Assembly: GCA_910588595.1 (NCBI GenBank) | Contig: CAJUQU010000227.1 | Location: 1 to 6,801 of the forward strand | Direction of reading: 5' to 3' | Source of the DNA: an uncultured Lachnospiraceae bacterium | GTDB lineage: Bacteria > Bacillota_A > Clostridia > Lachnospirales > Lachnospiraceae | Length of the DNA: 6,801 nucleotides | Part shown: positions 1-5,442 of the stretch, in pieces | How the letters are laid out: every line of letters begins with the position of its first letter | How positions within the stretch are numbered: the first letter of the stretch is position 1 | Position numbers and translations under genes: made by a program | The notes under the pieces: model-generated | Databases searched by the model: none | What the model was told of the DNA's origin: nothing | The model's input: only the letters and a program-made list of their open reading frames with translations

Positions 1-612
1 TTCCTTCATCATCAGCACTTCGTCCGCGATGTGTTCGATATCCGAGACAATGTGGGTCGACAGCAGCACGATGCTGTCCCTGCCCAGCTTCTCGATCAGA
101 TTGCGGAACCGCACCCGCTCCTTGGGATCAAGCCCCGCCGTCGGTTCGTCCAGGACCAGCAGCTTTGGATCGTTTAGCAGCGCCTGTGCGATGCCGAGTC
201 TCTGCTTCATGCCGCCCGAGAAAGTCCTGATCTTCTTTCGACTCACTTCCTGCAGGGACACCAGCTCGAGCAGCTCCTTTGTCCTGCGCTTTGCCTGCGC
301 CTTTGGCATGCCTTTCAGCGCGGCAAGGTACAGCAGAAAATCCATCGCGCCAAACTCCGGGTAATACCCGAAATCCTGCGGCAGATAGCCGAGAATGGCG
401 CGGTACGCCTCCTCGCCCACATCGATGCCGTCATAGGCGATCGTGCCGCCCGTAGGCTTCAAGATCCCGCAGATCATGCGCATCAGCGTGGTCTTTCCCG
501 CACCGTTTGCCCCGAGCAGACCGTAGACGCCCTTCTGCAGCTTCACCGAAACGCGGTCCACCGCGATCCGGTTCTGATATTGTTTTGATACTCGATCGAT
601 CACAAGTTCCAT
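1..612 (-). CDS. ABC-2-type transporter ATP-binding protein, 3' end missing
   Basis: This is the ATPase subunit of an ABC exporter of the BcrA/CcmA-like class. It would hydrolyse ATP on the cytoplasmic face to drive a separate membrane permease. The 204 visible residues hold a complete nucleotide-binding core: Walker A GANGAGKTT at residues 34-42, Q-loop Gln79 in YLPQDFGYYPEF, signature FSGGMKQR at 131-138, Walker B LLVLDEP at 151-157, and the switch histidine His187 in STHIVSD. Proteins of this class are usually about 290-300 residues, so roughly a third, the variable C-terminal part, lies beyond the left edge. The ATG at 612 is preceded by GGGAGG at 619-624 with a 6-nt spacer. It starts 35 nt after the membrane protein and is probably cotranscribed with it and the sigma gene. 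No permease is visible; one would be expected next, outside the window. The substrate cannot be told from the ATPase. Confidence 0.95.
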   Translation of the reverse strand, partial: MELVIDRVSKQYQNRIAVDRVSVKLQKGVYGLLGANGAGKTTLMRMICGILKPTGGTIAYDGIDVGEEAYRAILGYLPQDFGYYPEFGAMDFLLYLAALKGMPKAQAKRRTKELLELVSLQEVSRKKIRTFSGGMKQRLGIAQALLNDPKLLVLDEPTAGLDPKERVRFRNLIEKLGRDSIVLLSTHIVSDIEHIADEVLMMKE

Positions 613-647
613 AATGAACCTCCCTGATTCAGCCTCACGCTGACTTT

Positions 648-1349
648 TTATACCGCCGCGGTTTTATTGACGATGCCCGCACACTGCCGCATCGTTCCGG
701 TCAACAGCAGGAGCACAGCGGCGATCCACCACATGCCGCTGCCCGCCTGGCAGTATCGCGCGATGCTGCCCTGCAGCGCCATCGTCAGAAAGCTGATGCA
801 GACCGCGGTGCCGGCACAGATATAGACCGCCTCGCGCCCGTGGATCCTGCGGACGATCCACAGACCGGAAAACGTCGTCATCAGATAGGGCACCAGGATA
901 TAGACGCCTGCCTGTATCACAGTGCCTCCCTGCCGCGCGGTTTCGACCGGCAGCAGCAGGACGAGTACGATCAGATTCTCCATGCCCAGGATCCCCAGTC
1001 TTGCCAGGACGACACTCCGCAGCGAAAAGCGTGTCGCCATCTCCAGCTCCGCCATCTCATAGTTCTGTGAACGTCCGCTCTCCGACACGACTGTCAGCGC
1101 CAGCAGCGGCATCAGCGCGGAAGCCACCCAGACCGTATCTGACGGCAGCCCTGCCACCCCTGCCGCCGACAGCACAAAGACCAGCGCGGAGACGATCCAC
1201 ACCCATCTGCGGATGTAGCCAAGCTGCGTGAGGACAAACGCGAAAATACTGATCTTTGGCTGTTCCAGCGCGCGCAGAAACGCCCTTTTGTGCAGTGGCT
1301 GCGGCGCGTCGAACACATTTTTCAACTCCTGTCTTAAATGCTGTTTCAT
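648..1349 (-). CDS. Six-segment membrane protein between ECF sigma and ABC ATPase
   Basis: A 233-residue integral membrane protein that I cannot name. Residues 1-46 are polar and basic, with an APQPLHKRAFL stretch, and are probably cytoplasmic. Hydrophobic segments follow at about 48-67, 72-88, 113-135, 142-166, 172-192 and 205-219. The loop at 89-112 is charged (NYEMAELEMATRFSLRS). Its start overlaps the sigma factor stop by 4 nt (ATGA), and AGGAGGGG at 1355-1362 lies inside the sigma gene with a 5-nt spacer, so translation is very probably coupled. The context suggests either a membrane part of the ABC system or a membrane regulator (anti-sigma) of the upstream sigma factor. No recognised anti-sigma domain such as a zinc-binding HxxxCxxC motif is present. 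Six segments also fit an ABC-2 permease-like protein, though the sequence does not look like a classical one. Function is unassigned; the gene itself is secure. Confidence 0.88.
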   Translation of the reverse strand: MKQHLRQELKNVFDAPQPLHKRAFLRALEQPKISIFAFVLTQLGYIRRWVWIVSALVFVLSAAGVAGLPSDTVWVASALMPLLALTVVSESGRSQNYEMAELEMATRFSLRSVVLARLGILGMENLIVLVLLLPVETARQGGTVIQAGVYILVPYLMTTFSGLWIVRRIHGREAVYICAGTAVCISFLTMALQGSIARYCQAGSGMWWIAAVLLLLTGTMRQCAGIVNKTAAV

Positions 1350-1876
1350 TCGATCCCCTCCTGTTTTAAGTGCTCCTTGAATTTCCTAGTCACCGCATTC
1401 AGCCTGCGGTACACTGCAAACCTCGAGACCTGCAGCAACTGCGCGAGCGTCAGGATCGGCACCTCATTCACATAGCGGAGCAGCAAAAGCTCCTGCTCAT
1501 CCGGCGCAAGCGCCGCCACTGCCGCCCGCACTGCAAGGCTGGTGAGGAGATGCTCGTCCGGACTCTCCCGCGCCGGATCGTTTCGTCCTGCAGCTTCCGC
1601 CGGACTGCCGCCCGCACCGTCATCCGATGCACACAGCGTCTCCCAGGACTGTTCTCTGGAACACCTGCGGTATTCGTCCACACACAGATTCCTCGCGATC
1701 GTGTAGAGACATCTCAGCGCCTGGTCCGCCGTACCTGCCTGGTAATTTTCGAGGTATCGGAGAAATGTTCCCTGCGTGACATCCTCCGCCGTCTGCCTGT
1801 CGCGCAGGCGAAAATAACAGTAGCGGTAAATCTTGTCGTACTGATCCTCCATATCCGTAAATATATCCCTGGGCAT
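1346..1876 (-). CDS. ECF-type sigma-70 family RNA polymerase sigma factor
   Basis: A 176-residue alternative sigma factor that would redirect RNA polymerase to a small promoter set. Counting from the ATG at 1876, sigma region 2 spans about residues 10-72, with YRYCYFRLRDRQTAEDVTQG and the typical ARNLCVDEYRR ending. A variable Ala/Gly/Glu-rich linker covers 73-108. Region 4 spans about 112-170, with LAPDEQELLLLRYV and a helix-turn-helix around 141-162 (LTLAQLLQVSRFAVYRRLN). The frame extends upstream to a GTG at 1900, but GGGGGAGG at 1887-1894 falls between the two starts, 10 nt before the ATG, so the shorter form is chosen. The next gene overlaps its stop by 4 nt. This class is often autoregulated and held by a cotranscribed membrane protein; here that is inference. 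Known relatives in Firmicutes sit beside antimicrobial-peptide or envelope-stress ABC exporters. Confidence 0.92.
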   Translation of the reverse strand: MPRDIFTDMEDQYDKIYRYCYFRLRDRQTAEDVTQGTFLRYLENYQAGTADQALRCLYTIARNLCVDEYRRCSREQSWETLCASDDGAGGSPAEAAGRNDPARESPDEHLLTSLAVRAAVAALAPDEQELLLLRYVNEVPILTLAQLLQVSRFAVYRRLNAVTRKFKEHLKQEGIE

Positions 1877-1886
1877 TCCGAAAACA

Positions 1887-1894
1887 CCTCCCCC
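1887..1894 (-). promoter_or_regulatory. Ribosome binding site deciding the sigma factor start
   Basis: The minus strand reads GGGGGAGG, followed by a 10-nt spacer and ATG at 1876. The alternative in-frame GTG at 1900 lies upstream of this site, so the site cannot serve it, and no comparable purine tract precedes that GTG. This supports a 176-residue product over a 184-residue one. Confidence 0.75.
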
Positions 1895-1900
1895 TCTCAC

Positions 1901-2060
1901 TATGTATAACGCGGCAGGCCGCCGTCATGTGCGGCTGTATAAAAATTTTTTTTAATCAAAAGGGCGGGGGACAAGTCCCCCGCCGCTATCGGCTGACATA
2001 TTGTGCTCTCATTCATGGAAACAGATGACCGTGTTAAAGCGCGCATTTATCTATTCCTCT
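1901..2060. other. Leader region between sigma gene and repeat array; no gene seen
   Basis: Apart from the stem-loop at 1963-1984, this stretch holds an A/T block at 1939-1955 and a GC-rich imperfect inverted repeat at about 1911-1922. The sigma operon promoter should lie here or just upstream. I found TATACA-like hexamers on the minus strand near 1901-1910 and 1936-1941, but neither has a convincing -35 partner at 16-18 nt, so no promoter is called. No open frame with a plausible start and ribosome binding site is present. Confidence 0.5.
1963..1984 (-). terminator. Perfect GC-rich stem-loop, probable terminator of the toxin-antitoxin unit
   Basis: The arms GGCGGGGGAC (1963-1972) and GTCCCCCGCC (1975-1984) are perfect inverted complements around AA. 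In practice this gives about 9 pairs with a four-base loop. On the minus strand the stem is followed by CTTTTGATT and then an A/T tract; on the plus strand no T-run follows. It therefore best fits a Rho-independent terminator for minus-strand transcription coming from the toxin-antitoxin unit, placed before the sigma operon. The T-tract is interrupted, so efficiency may be moderate. It could instead lie in the leader of the sigma operon if that promoter is farther upstream. Confidence 0.65.
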
Positions 2061-2138
2061 CTATAGCTTAAATTTCTATAGCTTAAATTTCTATGGCTTA
2101 AATTTCTATGGCTTAAATTTCTATGGCTTAAATAATTT
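2061..2138 (-). repeat. 15-bp direct tandem repeat containing the toxin stop codon
   Basis: Read on the minus strand, four exact-length 15-bp units lie end to end at 2120-2106, 2105-2091, 2090-2076 and 2075-2061. The two nearest the gene are AAATTTAAGCCATAG and the two farther ones are AAATTTAAGCTATAG. Immediately upstream (2138-2121), the toxin remnant itself ends AAATTATTTAAGCCATAG, a version with one extra ATT triplet. Each unit reads Lys-Phe-Lys-Pro-stop (or Lys-Phe-Lys-Leu-stop) in the toxin frame, so the array repeats the gene's own 3' end. There are no spacers, so it is not a CRISPR array. It lies between the toxin stop and the probable terminator. It was probably made by replication slippage; its size may vary between strains. 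Confidence 0.93.
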
Positions 2139-2306
2139 CAATCCATATCCCACATATTTGTCCATCTTTGAATCTACGGATAGAAACACCATATCATTCA
2201 TTATTGCCTGCCATATAATCATCCTGTCAAAAGGATCCTTATGCTCTCTCGGCAAACGATACGACAATACTTTGCACAACAAAAAGCTGTCTTCAATTTC
2301 ATTCCC
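2121..2306 (-). pseudogene. C-terminal remnant of a PIN-domain (VapC-like) toxin
   Basis: An open frame of 61 codons runs from just after an in-frame TAG (2309-2307) to a stop at 2121. It encodes the C-terminal half of a PIN-domain ribonuclease. The family pattern is clear: HKDPFDRMIIWQAI at residues 22-35, with the conserved acidic Asp24 and Asp27, then VFLSVDSKMDKY with Asp45, and a GYGLKLF ending. Intact toxins of this type are about 130-140 residues and begin with a strand carrying the first catalytic Asp (DTN or DTH). That half is missing. There is no ATG before residue 29 of the frame and no ribosome binding site. An ATG overlapping the antitoxin stop (ATGA at 2302-2299) sits where the toxin start would be, but it is in another frame and stops after 27 codons (MKLKTAFCC...). 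An out-of-frame internal deletion is the simplest reading. It is very unlikely to act as an RNase. Confidence 0.82.
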
Positions 2307-2505
2307 CTATCAGCTCCTCATCACTCATACTCCAGTCCTCTGCAAATGAAACCGTCCCTTTTCCTTCCAGTGTCCCCAATTTACGGGTTCTCGGTACGAT
2401 AACTTCATCCAGTGCAGTAATGATCACCTTTTGATTTAACCGGAGCTTTTCCCGCTCTTCCGGAACACAGACCTCTCCGTTATAATATCCCTGCATCGCT
2501 ATCAT
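2299..2505 (-). CDS. VapB-like antitoxin, partner of a decayed PIN toxin
   Basis: A 68-residue protein that would bind and neutralise a PIN-domain toxin and usually represses its own operon. The N-terminal part (residues 1-37, MIAMQGYYNGEVCVPEEREK then LRLNQKVIITALDE) resembles the short beta-rich domain of small antitoxins that sit before PIN toxins. The acidic C-terminus, with AEDWSMSDEELIGE at 55-68, looks like the flexible toxin-binding tail. The family label rests on this pattern and on the PIN remnant directly downstream; I cannot give a precise Pfam name. The ATG at 2505 is preceded by GGAGGT at 2511-2516 with a 5-nt spacer; an in-frame ATG at 2496 has no such site. The frame is intact although the toxin is broken, so it may persist as a repressor or be a relic that has not yet decayed. 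Confidence 0.8.
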   Translation of the reverse strand: MIAMQGYYNGEVCVPEEREKLRLNQKVIITALDEVIVPRTRKLGTLEGKGTVSFAEDWSMSDEELIGE

Positions 2506-2526
2506 AAAACACCTCCATTAATTCCC

Positions 2527-2560
2527 TGGTCTCACAACTATTGTTTCCTGTTGTTGACCA
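2527..2560. promoter_or_regulatory. Imperfect inverted repeat, candidate antitoxin operator
   Basis: On the plus strand the arms TGGTCTCACAAC (2527-2538) and GTTGTTGACCA (2550-2560) are complementary except for one small bulge, separated by 11 nt. The element lies between the promoter candidate and the antitoxin ribosome binding site. Antitoxins of this kind often bind inverted repeats near their own promoter, so an operator role is plausible. A leader hairpin is the alternative. Binding is inference only. Confidence 0.4.
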
Positions 2561-2593
2561 TCAGATAACAGCCCTGTATCATTTCCCAAATTG

Positions 2594-2622
2594 ATTTTAC
2601 TACAAAATCCCCGGATTGTCAT
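2594..2622 (-). promoter_or_regulatory. Candidate sigma-A promoter for the toxin-antitoxin unit
   Basis: On the minus strand a -35 box ATGACA (2622-2617) and a -10 box TAAAAT (2599-2594) are separated by exactly 17 nt. Each differs from consensus (TTGACA, TATAAT) at a single position. Transcription would start near 2586, about 80 nt before the antitoxin ATG. It lies within an AT-rich gap after the MATE genes, so the toxin-antitoxin unit probably has its own transcript. Confidence 0.6.
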
Positions 2623-2687
2623 TTGGATTCTACTCCTACAACAATACTACATAATACCCAAACAAGACAGCAGCCGCTCGTTCTCAC

Positions 2688-4061
2688 TCAAGCTTTCGAC
2701 AGCGCAGCACCATCCGTTCTCAGCACCTTGCGCGCAGCGAGCGCGAACGTGACCGCGTGTACGGTCAGTGTGATCGTCCACGTGATCGGATAGGAGAGAT
2801 AGACGGTGAACAGGCTGTGGTACTCCGGGATCCGGAACACCGTGGCGATCCACAGAAGCCGCAGCCCGCAGGCGCCGACCAGCGAGACGACCATCGGAAT
2901 GATAGAATATCCGATCCCGCGCAGCGCGCCGACCAGCACGTCCATGACGCCGCACAGCGCATACAGTGTACAGATCACTTTCAGGCGCACCATTCCCGCC
3001 GCGATGACATCCGCGCTCGGCGAGTAGATCCCGAGCAGGGCATTCCCGAAAAACACAGCCAGATTTCCAAGCAGCAGCCCCGTTGCGATCACGCACAGCT
3101 CCCCTGCAAACAGGATCCTGTAAATGCGCTTGTACTCCCGTGCGCCGTAGTTCTGGCTCGTGAAGGATATCGTCGCCTGATGGAACGCGTTCATCGCCAT
3201 GTAGACAAATCCCTCGATGTTTGCCGCCGCTGAATTGCCCGCCACCGCTATATTTCCAAACGAGTTCACCGCCGACTGGATCACGACATTGGACAGGGAG
3301 AACACCGTTCCCTGAAAGCCCGCCGGGAGACCGATCTGCATGATCTTCCCCAGCTTTTCCCGCGAGATGGCAAGCTCCTTCAATTCGAGATGGATGCCGC
3401 CCTGCTCCTTTATGAGACAGCGCACGACGAGAAATGCTGAGATCGTCTGTGAGAGGACTGTCGCCATGGCAACACCCGCCACCCCCAGATGGCAGACTAT
3501 GACAAAGAACAGGTTCAGCAAGACATTCACGATCCCCGCACCCAGCAGGTAATACAGCGGTCTCTTCGTGTCCCCGACCGCCCTCAGGATCGCACTTCCA
3601 AAGTTGTAGACCATCATGGACGCCATCCCGAGGAAGTAGATCCTCAGATATAAAACCGCCAGATCCAGCACTTCCGGCGGCGCTTTCATCAGCTCCAGAA
3701 GCCTCGGCGCGCCGACCAGCCCGACCACGGTGAGCAGCAGTCCGCAGAAAAGACTTAAAAGCATCGAGGTATGTACGGTTTCTTTCAGATCGTCATACTT
3801 TTTGGCGCCGTAATACTGCGCCGTCAGCACATTGCTGCCCACGGAGAGCCCCACGAAAATGTTTGTGAGCAGATTGATCAGCGCGGTGTTCGATCCCACT
3901 GCCGCCAGTGCATTGTCCCCCGCAAACCGTCCCACCACGACGATATCCGCAGCGTTGAACAGCAGCTGCAGGATGCTCGAGCACATCAGCGGCAACGCAA
4001 AGAGGAGCATTTTGCCAAACACGGAACCGCTGCACATGTCAATTTCATATTTCTTGTTCAT
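2688..4061 (-). CDS. MATE family efflux transporter (second of tandem pair)
   Basis: A full-length 457-residue inner-membrane exporter of the multidrug and toxic compound extrusion family, an ion-gradient-driven antiporter. Twelve hydrophobic segments form two six-helix lobes joined by a polar stretch at about 216-240. Family marks are ADIVVVGRFAGDNALAAVGS at 38-57, with the TM1 acid Asp39, then LSVGSNVLTAQYYGAKK at 72-88, AVGDTKRPL at 161-169, and the second-lobe counterparts QNYGAREYKRI at 303-313 and ALRGIGYSIIP at 379-389. The start codon follows the upstream MATE stop with no gap (TAG then ATG). GGGAGG at 4070-4075 lies inside the upstream gene with an 8-nt spacer, so the two are almost certainly translated together. 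Substrate cannot be inferred. The C-lobe GD..TP motif is degenerate (GYSIIP) compared with its neighbour (GDYRTP). Confidence 0.96.
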   Translation of the reverse strand: MNKKYEIDMCSGSVFGKMLLFALPLMCSSILQLLFNAADIVVVGRFAGDNALAAVGSNTALINLLTNIFVGLSVGSNVLTAQYYGAKKYDDLKETVHTSMLLSLFCGLLLTVVGLVGAPRLLELMKAPPEVLDLAVLYLRIYFLGMASMMVYNFGSAILRAVGDTKRPLYYLLGAGIVNVLLNLFFVIVCHLGVAGVAMATVLSQTISAFLVVRCLIKEQGGIHLELKELAISREKLGKIMQIGLPAGFQGTVFSLSNVVIQSAVNSFGNIAVAGNSAAANIEGFVYMAMNAFHQATISFTSQNYGAREYKRIYRILFAGELCVIATGLLLGNLAVFFGNALLGIYSPSADVIAAGMVRLKVICTLYALCGVMDVLVGALRGIGYSIIPMVVSLVGACGLRLLWIATVFRIPEYHSLFTVYLSYPITWTITLTVHAVTFALAARKVLRTDGAALSKA

Positions 4062-5414
4062 CTACAGATCCTCCCTTTTTTTCATGACCGGATTCCTGAG
4101 CGTCATAACGACCAGCGGTATCACCATCACAAACCAGATCACCGGCTCCGTCCATATGATCCCCCAGTATCCGAACATGCCCACAAACACAAATGTAAAC
4201 ACCAGTTTTCCCACAAGTTCGATAAAGCTTGACACGATCGGTGTCCTGTAATCCCCAAAGCCCTGCATGCAGTTTCTGAGTATCACGATAAACAGGCACA
4301 CGAGCAGAAAGGACATATCCACCCTGAGATACGTCGTCCCCCAGTAGATGATCTCCTCGTTGTCCGAGCTGGTGATGAAGCGGATCAGATACGGGGAGAC
4401 GGTGTGCGCAAGGACAAAGACGATCCCGTCCCAGGCAGCGCCGATCAGGAGCACGCTCTTCATCCCCTGCCGGATCCTGTCATATCTGCCCGCACCGTAA
4501 TTCTGCCCGCAGTAAGTCGCCATCGAGGAGCCGAGCACGCTCACAGGCAGTCCCCAGATCTCAAACATCTTGCGCGCCGCAGTGTGCGCCACGATAATGT
4601 TCGTCCCCAGCTGGTTGATGCCGCTCTGCAGCACCAGCGAGCCAAAGTTCACAAGGCTTGACATCAGCCCCATCGACAGCCCGCTCTGGTACAGCGAGAC
4701 CACCCTGTCCCTCGAGAACACAAAGTGCTCCCTCGCGATGTGCAGTATCGGAAAACCGTGGCGGATCCGGATCAGACAGAGCGCCACCGACAGCAGCTGC
4801 GAGACGAGCGTTGCCACCGCCGCGCCGCGCACGCCCATGCCAAAGACCAGGATAAACAGATAATCCAGCGCGACATTTGTCAGCGCCGCGATCACCAGAA
4901 AGATCAGCGGCGTGAGCGAGTCGCCGATCGCGCGCAGCGTGTTCGCACAAAGGTTGTACGCCAGCGTCACGAACATGCCCCACACCAGCAGCGTGATGTA
5001 GGACAGTGCCATGTCCATCTGCTGCGGCGGCACATTCAGCAAGGACAGGATCGGGCGGATAAAGACGGCGACCGCCGTGATGACCACGGCAGCAGTGAGA
5101 AACCCCAGCGCGACCGCGACCGCTACATTCTCCTTTAGTTTCTTTTCCTCACCGCTTCCGTAAAAGCGCGCCGTCAGCACGCTGAAACCAAGGCTCAGCC
5201 CGTTAAAGAATCCAGTGAGCAGTGTATATAAGATGGACACCGAGCCCACAGCCGCCAGCGCCGTCTCCCCCAGGATCCTTCCCACGATCTTGGTGTCGAC
5301 AAGGCTGTAGCAGATCTGGAACAGATTGCCCAGAAACACCGGGATCGCAAACAGCAGGATCAGTTTCACCGGTCTGCCCTCGGTGAGATTTAGAGCAGTT
5401 TTTGATGTTTTCAT
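4062..5414 (-). CDS. MATE family efflux transporter (first of tandem pair)
   Basis: A full-length 450-residue MATE exporter with twelve membrane segments. It starts with the LTEG motif (residues 10-13) typical of Firmicutes members. Other marks are VDTKIVGRILGETALAAVGS at 39-58, with the TM1 acid Asp40, LSLGFSVLTARFYGSGE at 73-89, RAIGDSLTPL at 161-170, GQNYGAGRYDRIRQGMKS at 303-320 and GFGDYRTPI at 385-393. The GD..TP motif in both lobes shows the internal pseudo-repeat of the fold. It is clearly a diverged paralogue of the following MATE, not a recent copy. The ATG at 5414 lies 28 nt after the methyltransferase stop and has only a weak purine tract (GTGGAA), unlike the strong sites elsewhere in the window. 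It may depend on readthrough from the upstream gene. Substrate unknown; drugs, metabolites or peptides are possible. Confidence 0.96.
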   Translation of the reverse strand: MKTSKTALNLTEGRPVKLILLFAIPVFLGNLFQICYSLVDTKIVGRILGETALAAVGSVSILYTLLTGFFNGLSLGFSVLTARFYGSGEEKKLKENVAVAVALGFLTAAVVITAVAVFIRPILSLLNVPPQQMDMALSYITLLVWGMFVTLAYNLCANTLRAIGDSLTPLIFLVIAALTNVALDYLFILVFGMGVRGAAVATLVSQLLSVALCLIRIRHGFPILHIAREHFVFSRDRVVSLYQSGLSMGLMSSLVNFGSLVLQSGINQLGTNIIVAHTAARKMFEIWGLPVSVLGSSMATYCGQNYGAGRYDRIRQGMKSVLLIGAAWDGIVFVLAHTVSPYLIRFITSSDNEEIIYWGTTYLRVDMSFLLVCLFIVILRNCMQGFGDYRTPIVSSFIELVGKLVFTFVFVGMFGYWGIIWTEPVIWFVMVIPLVVMTLRNPVMKKREDL

Positions 5415-5442
5415 TTATTCCACGCTTTCCAATACAAAGTTT

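Noticed and set aside
1877..1900. Upstream GTG start for the sigma factor at 1900
   Set aside because: The ribosome binding site lies between this GTG and the ATG at 1876, and the extra residues (from AGAGGGGGAGGTG) are simply the translated binding site.
1370..1909. A 179-codon plus-strand open frame opposite the sigma factor
   Set aside because: It mirrors the well-supported sigma gene, has no recognisable domain or ribosome binding site, and is rich in His/Arg/Gln as expected of an antisense shadow in GC-rich DNA.
1901..1941. TATACA-like -10 boxes as sigma operon promoter
   Set aside because: No acceptable -35 sequence was found 16-18 nt upstream of either box, so a promoter cannot be supported.
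2061..2138. CRISPR-like repetition
   Set aside because: The 15-bp units are contiguous with no spacers, too short for CRISPR repeats, and no cas genes are present.
2158..2349. A 63-codon plus-strand open frame across the toxin remnant and antitoxin end
   Set aside because: The opposite strand encodes a clear PIN C-terminus and an antitoxin tail. The plus-strand frame has no ribosome binding site and no family signal.
2655..2684. Possible terminator after the second MATE gene (AACGAG pairing with CTTGTT on the minus strand)
   Set aside because: The stem is short, contains a G-T pair, and is followed by TGGGTATTATG without a T-run, so it is too weak to call.
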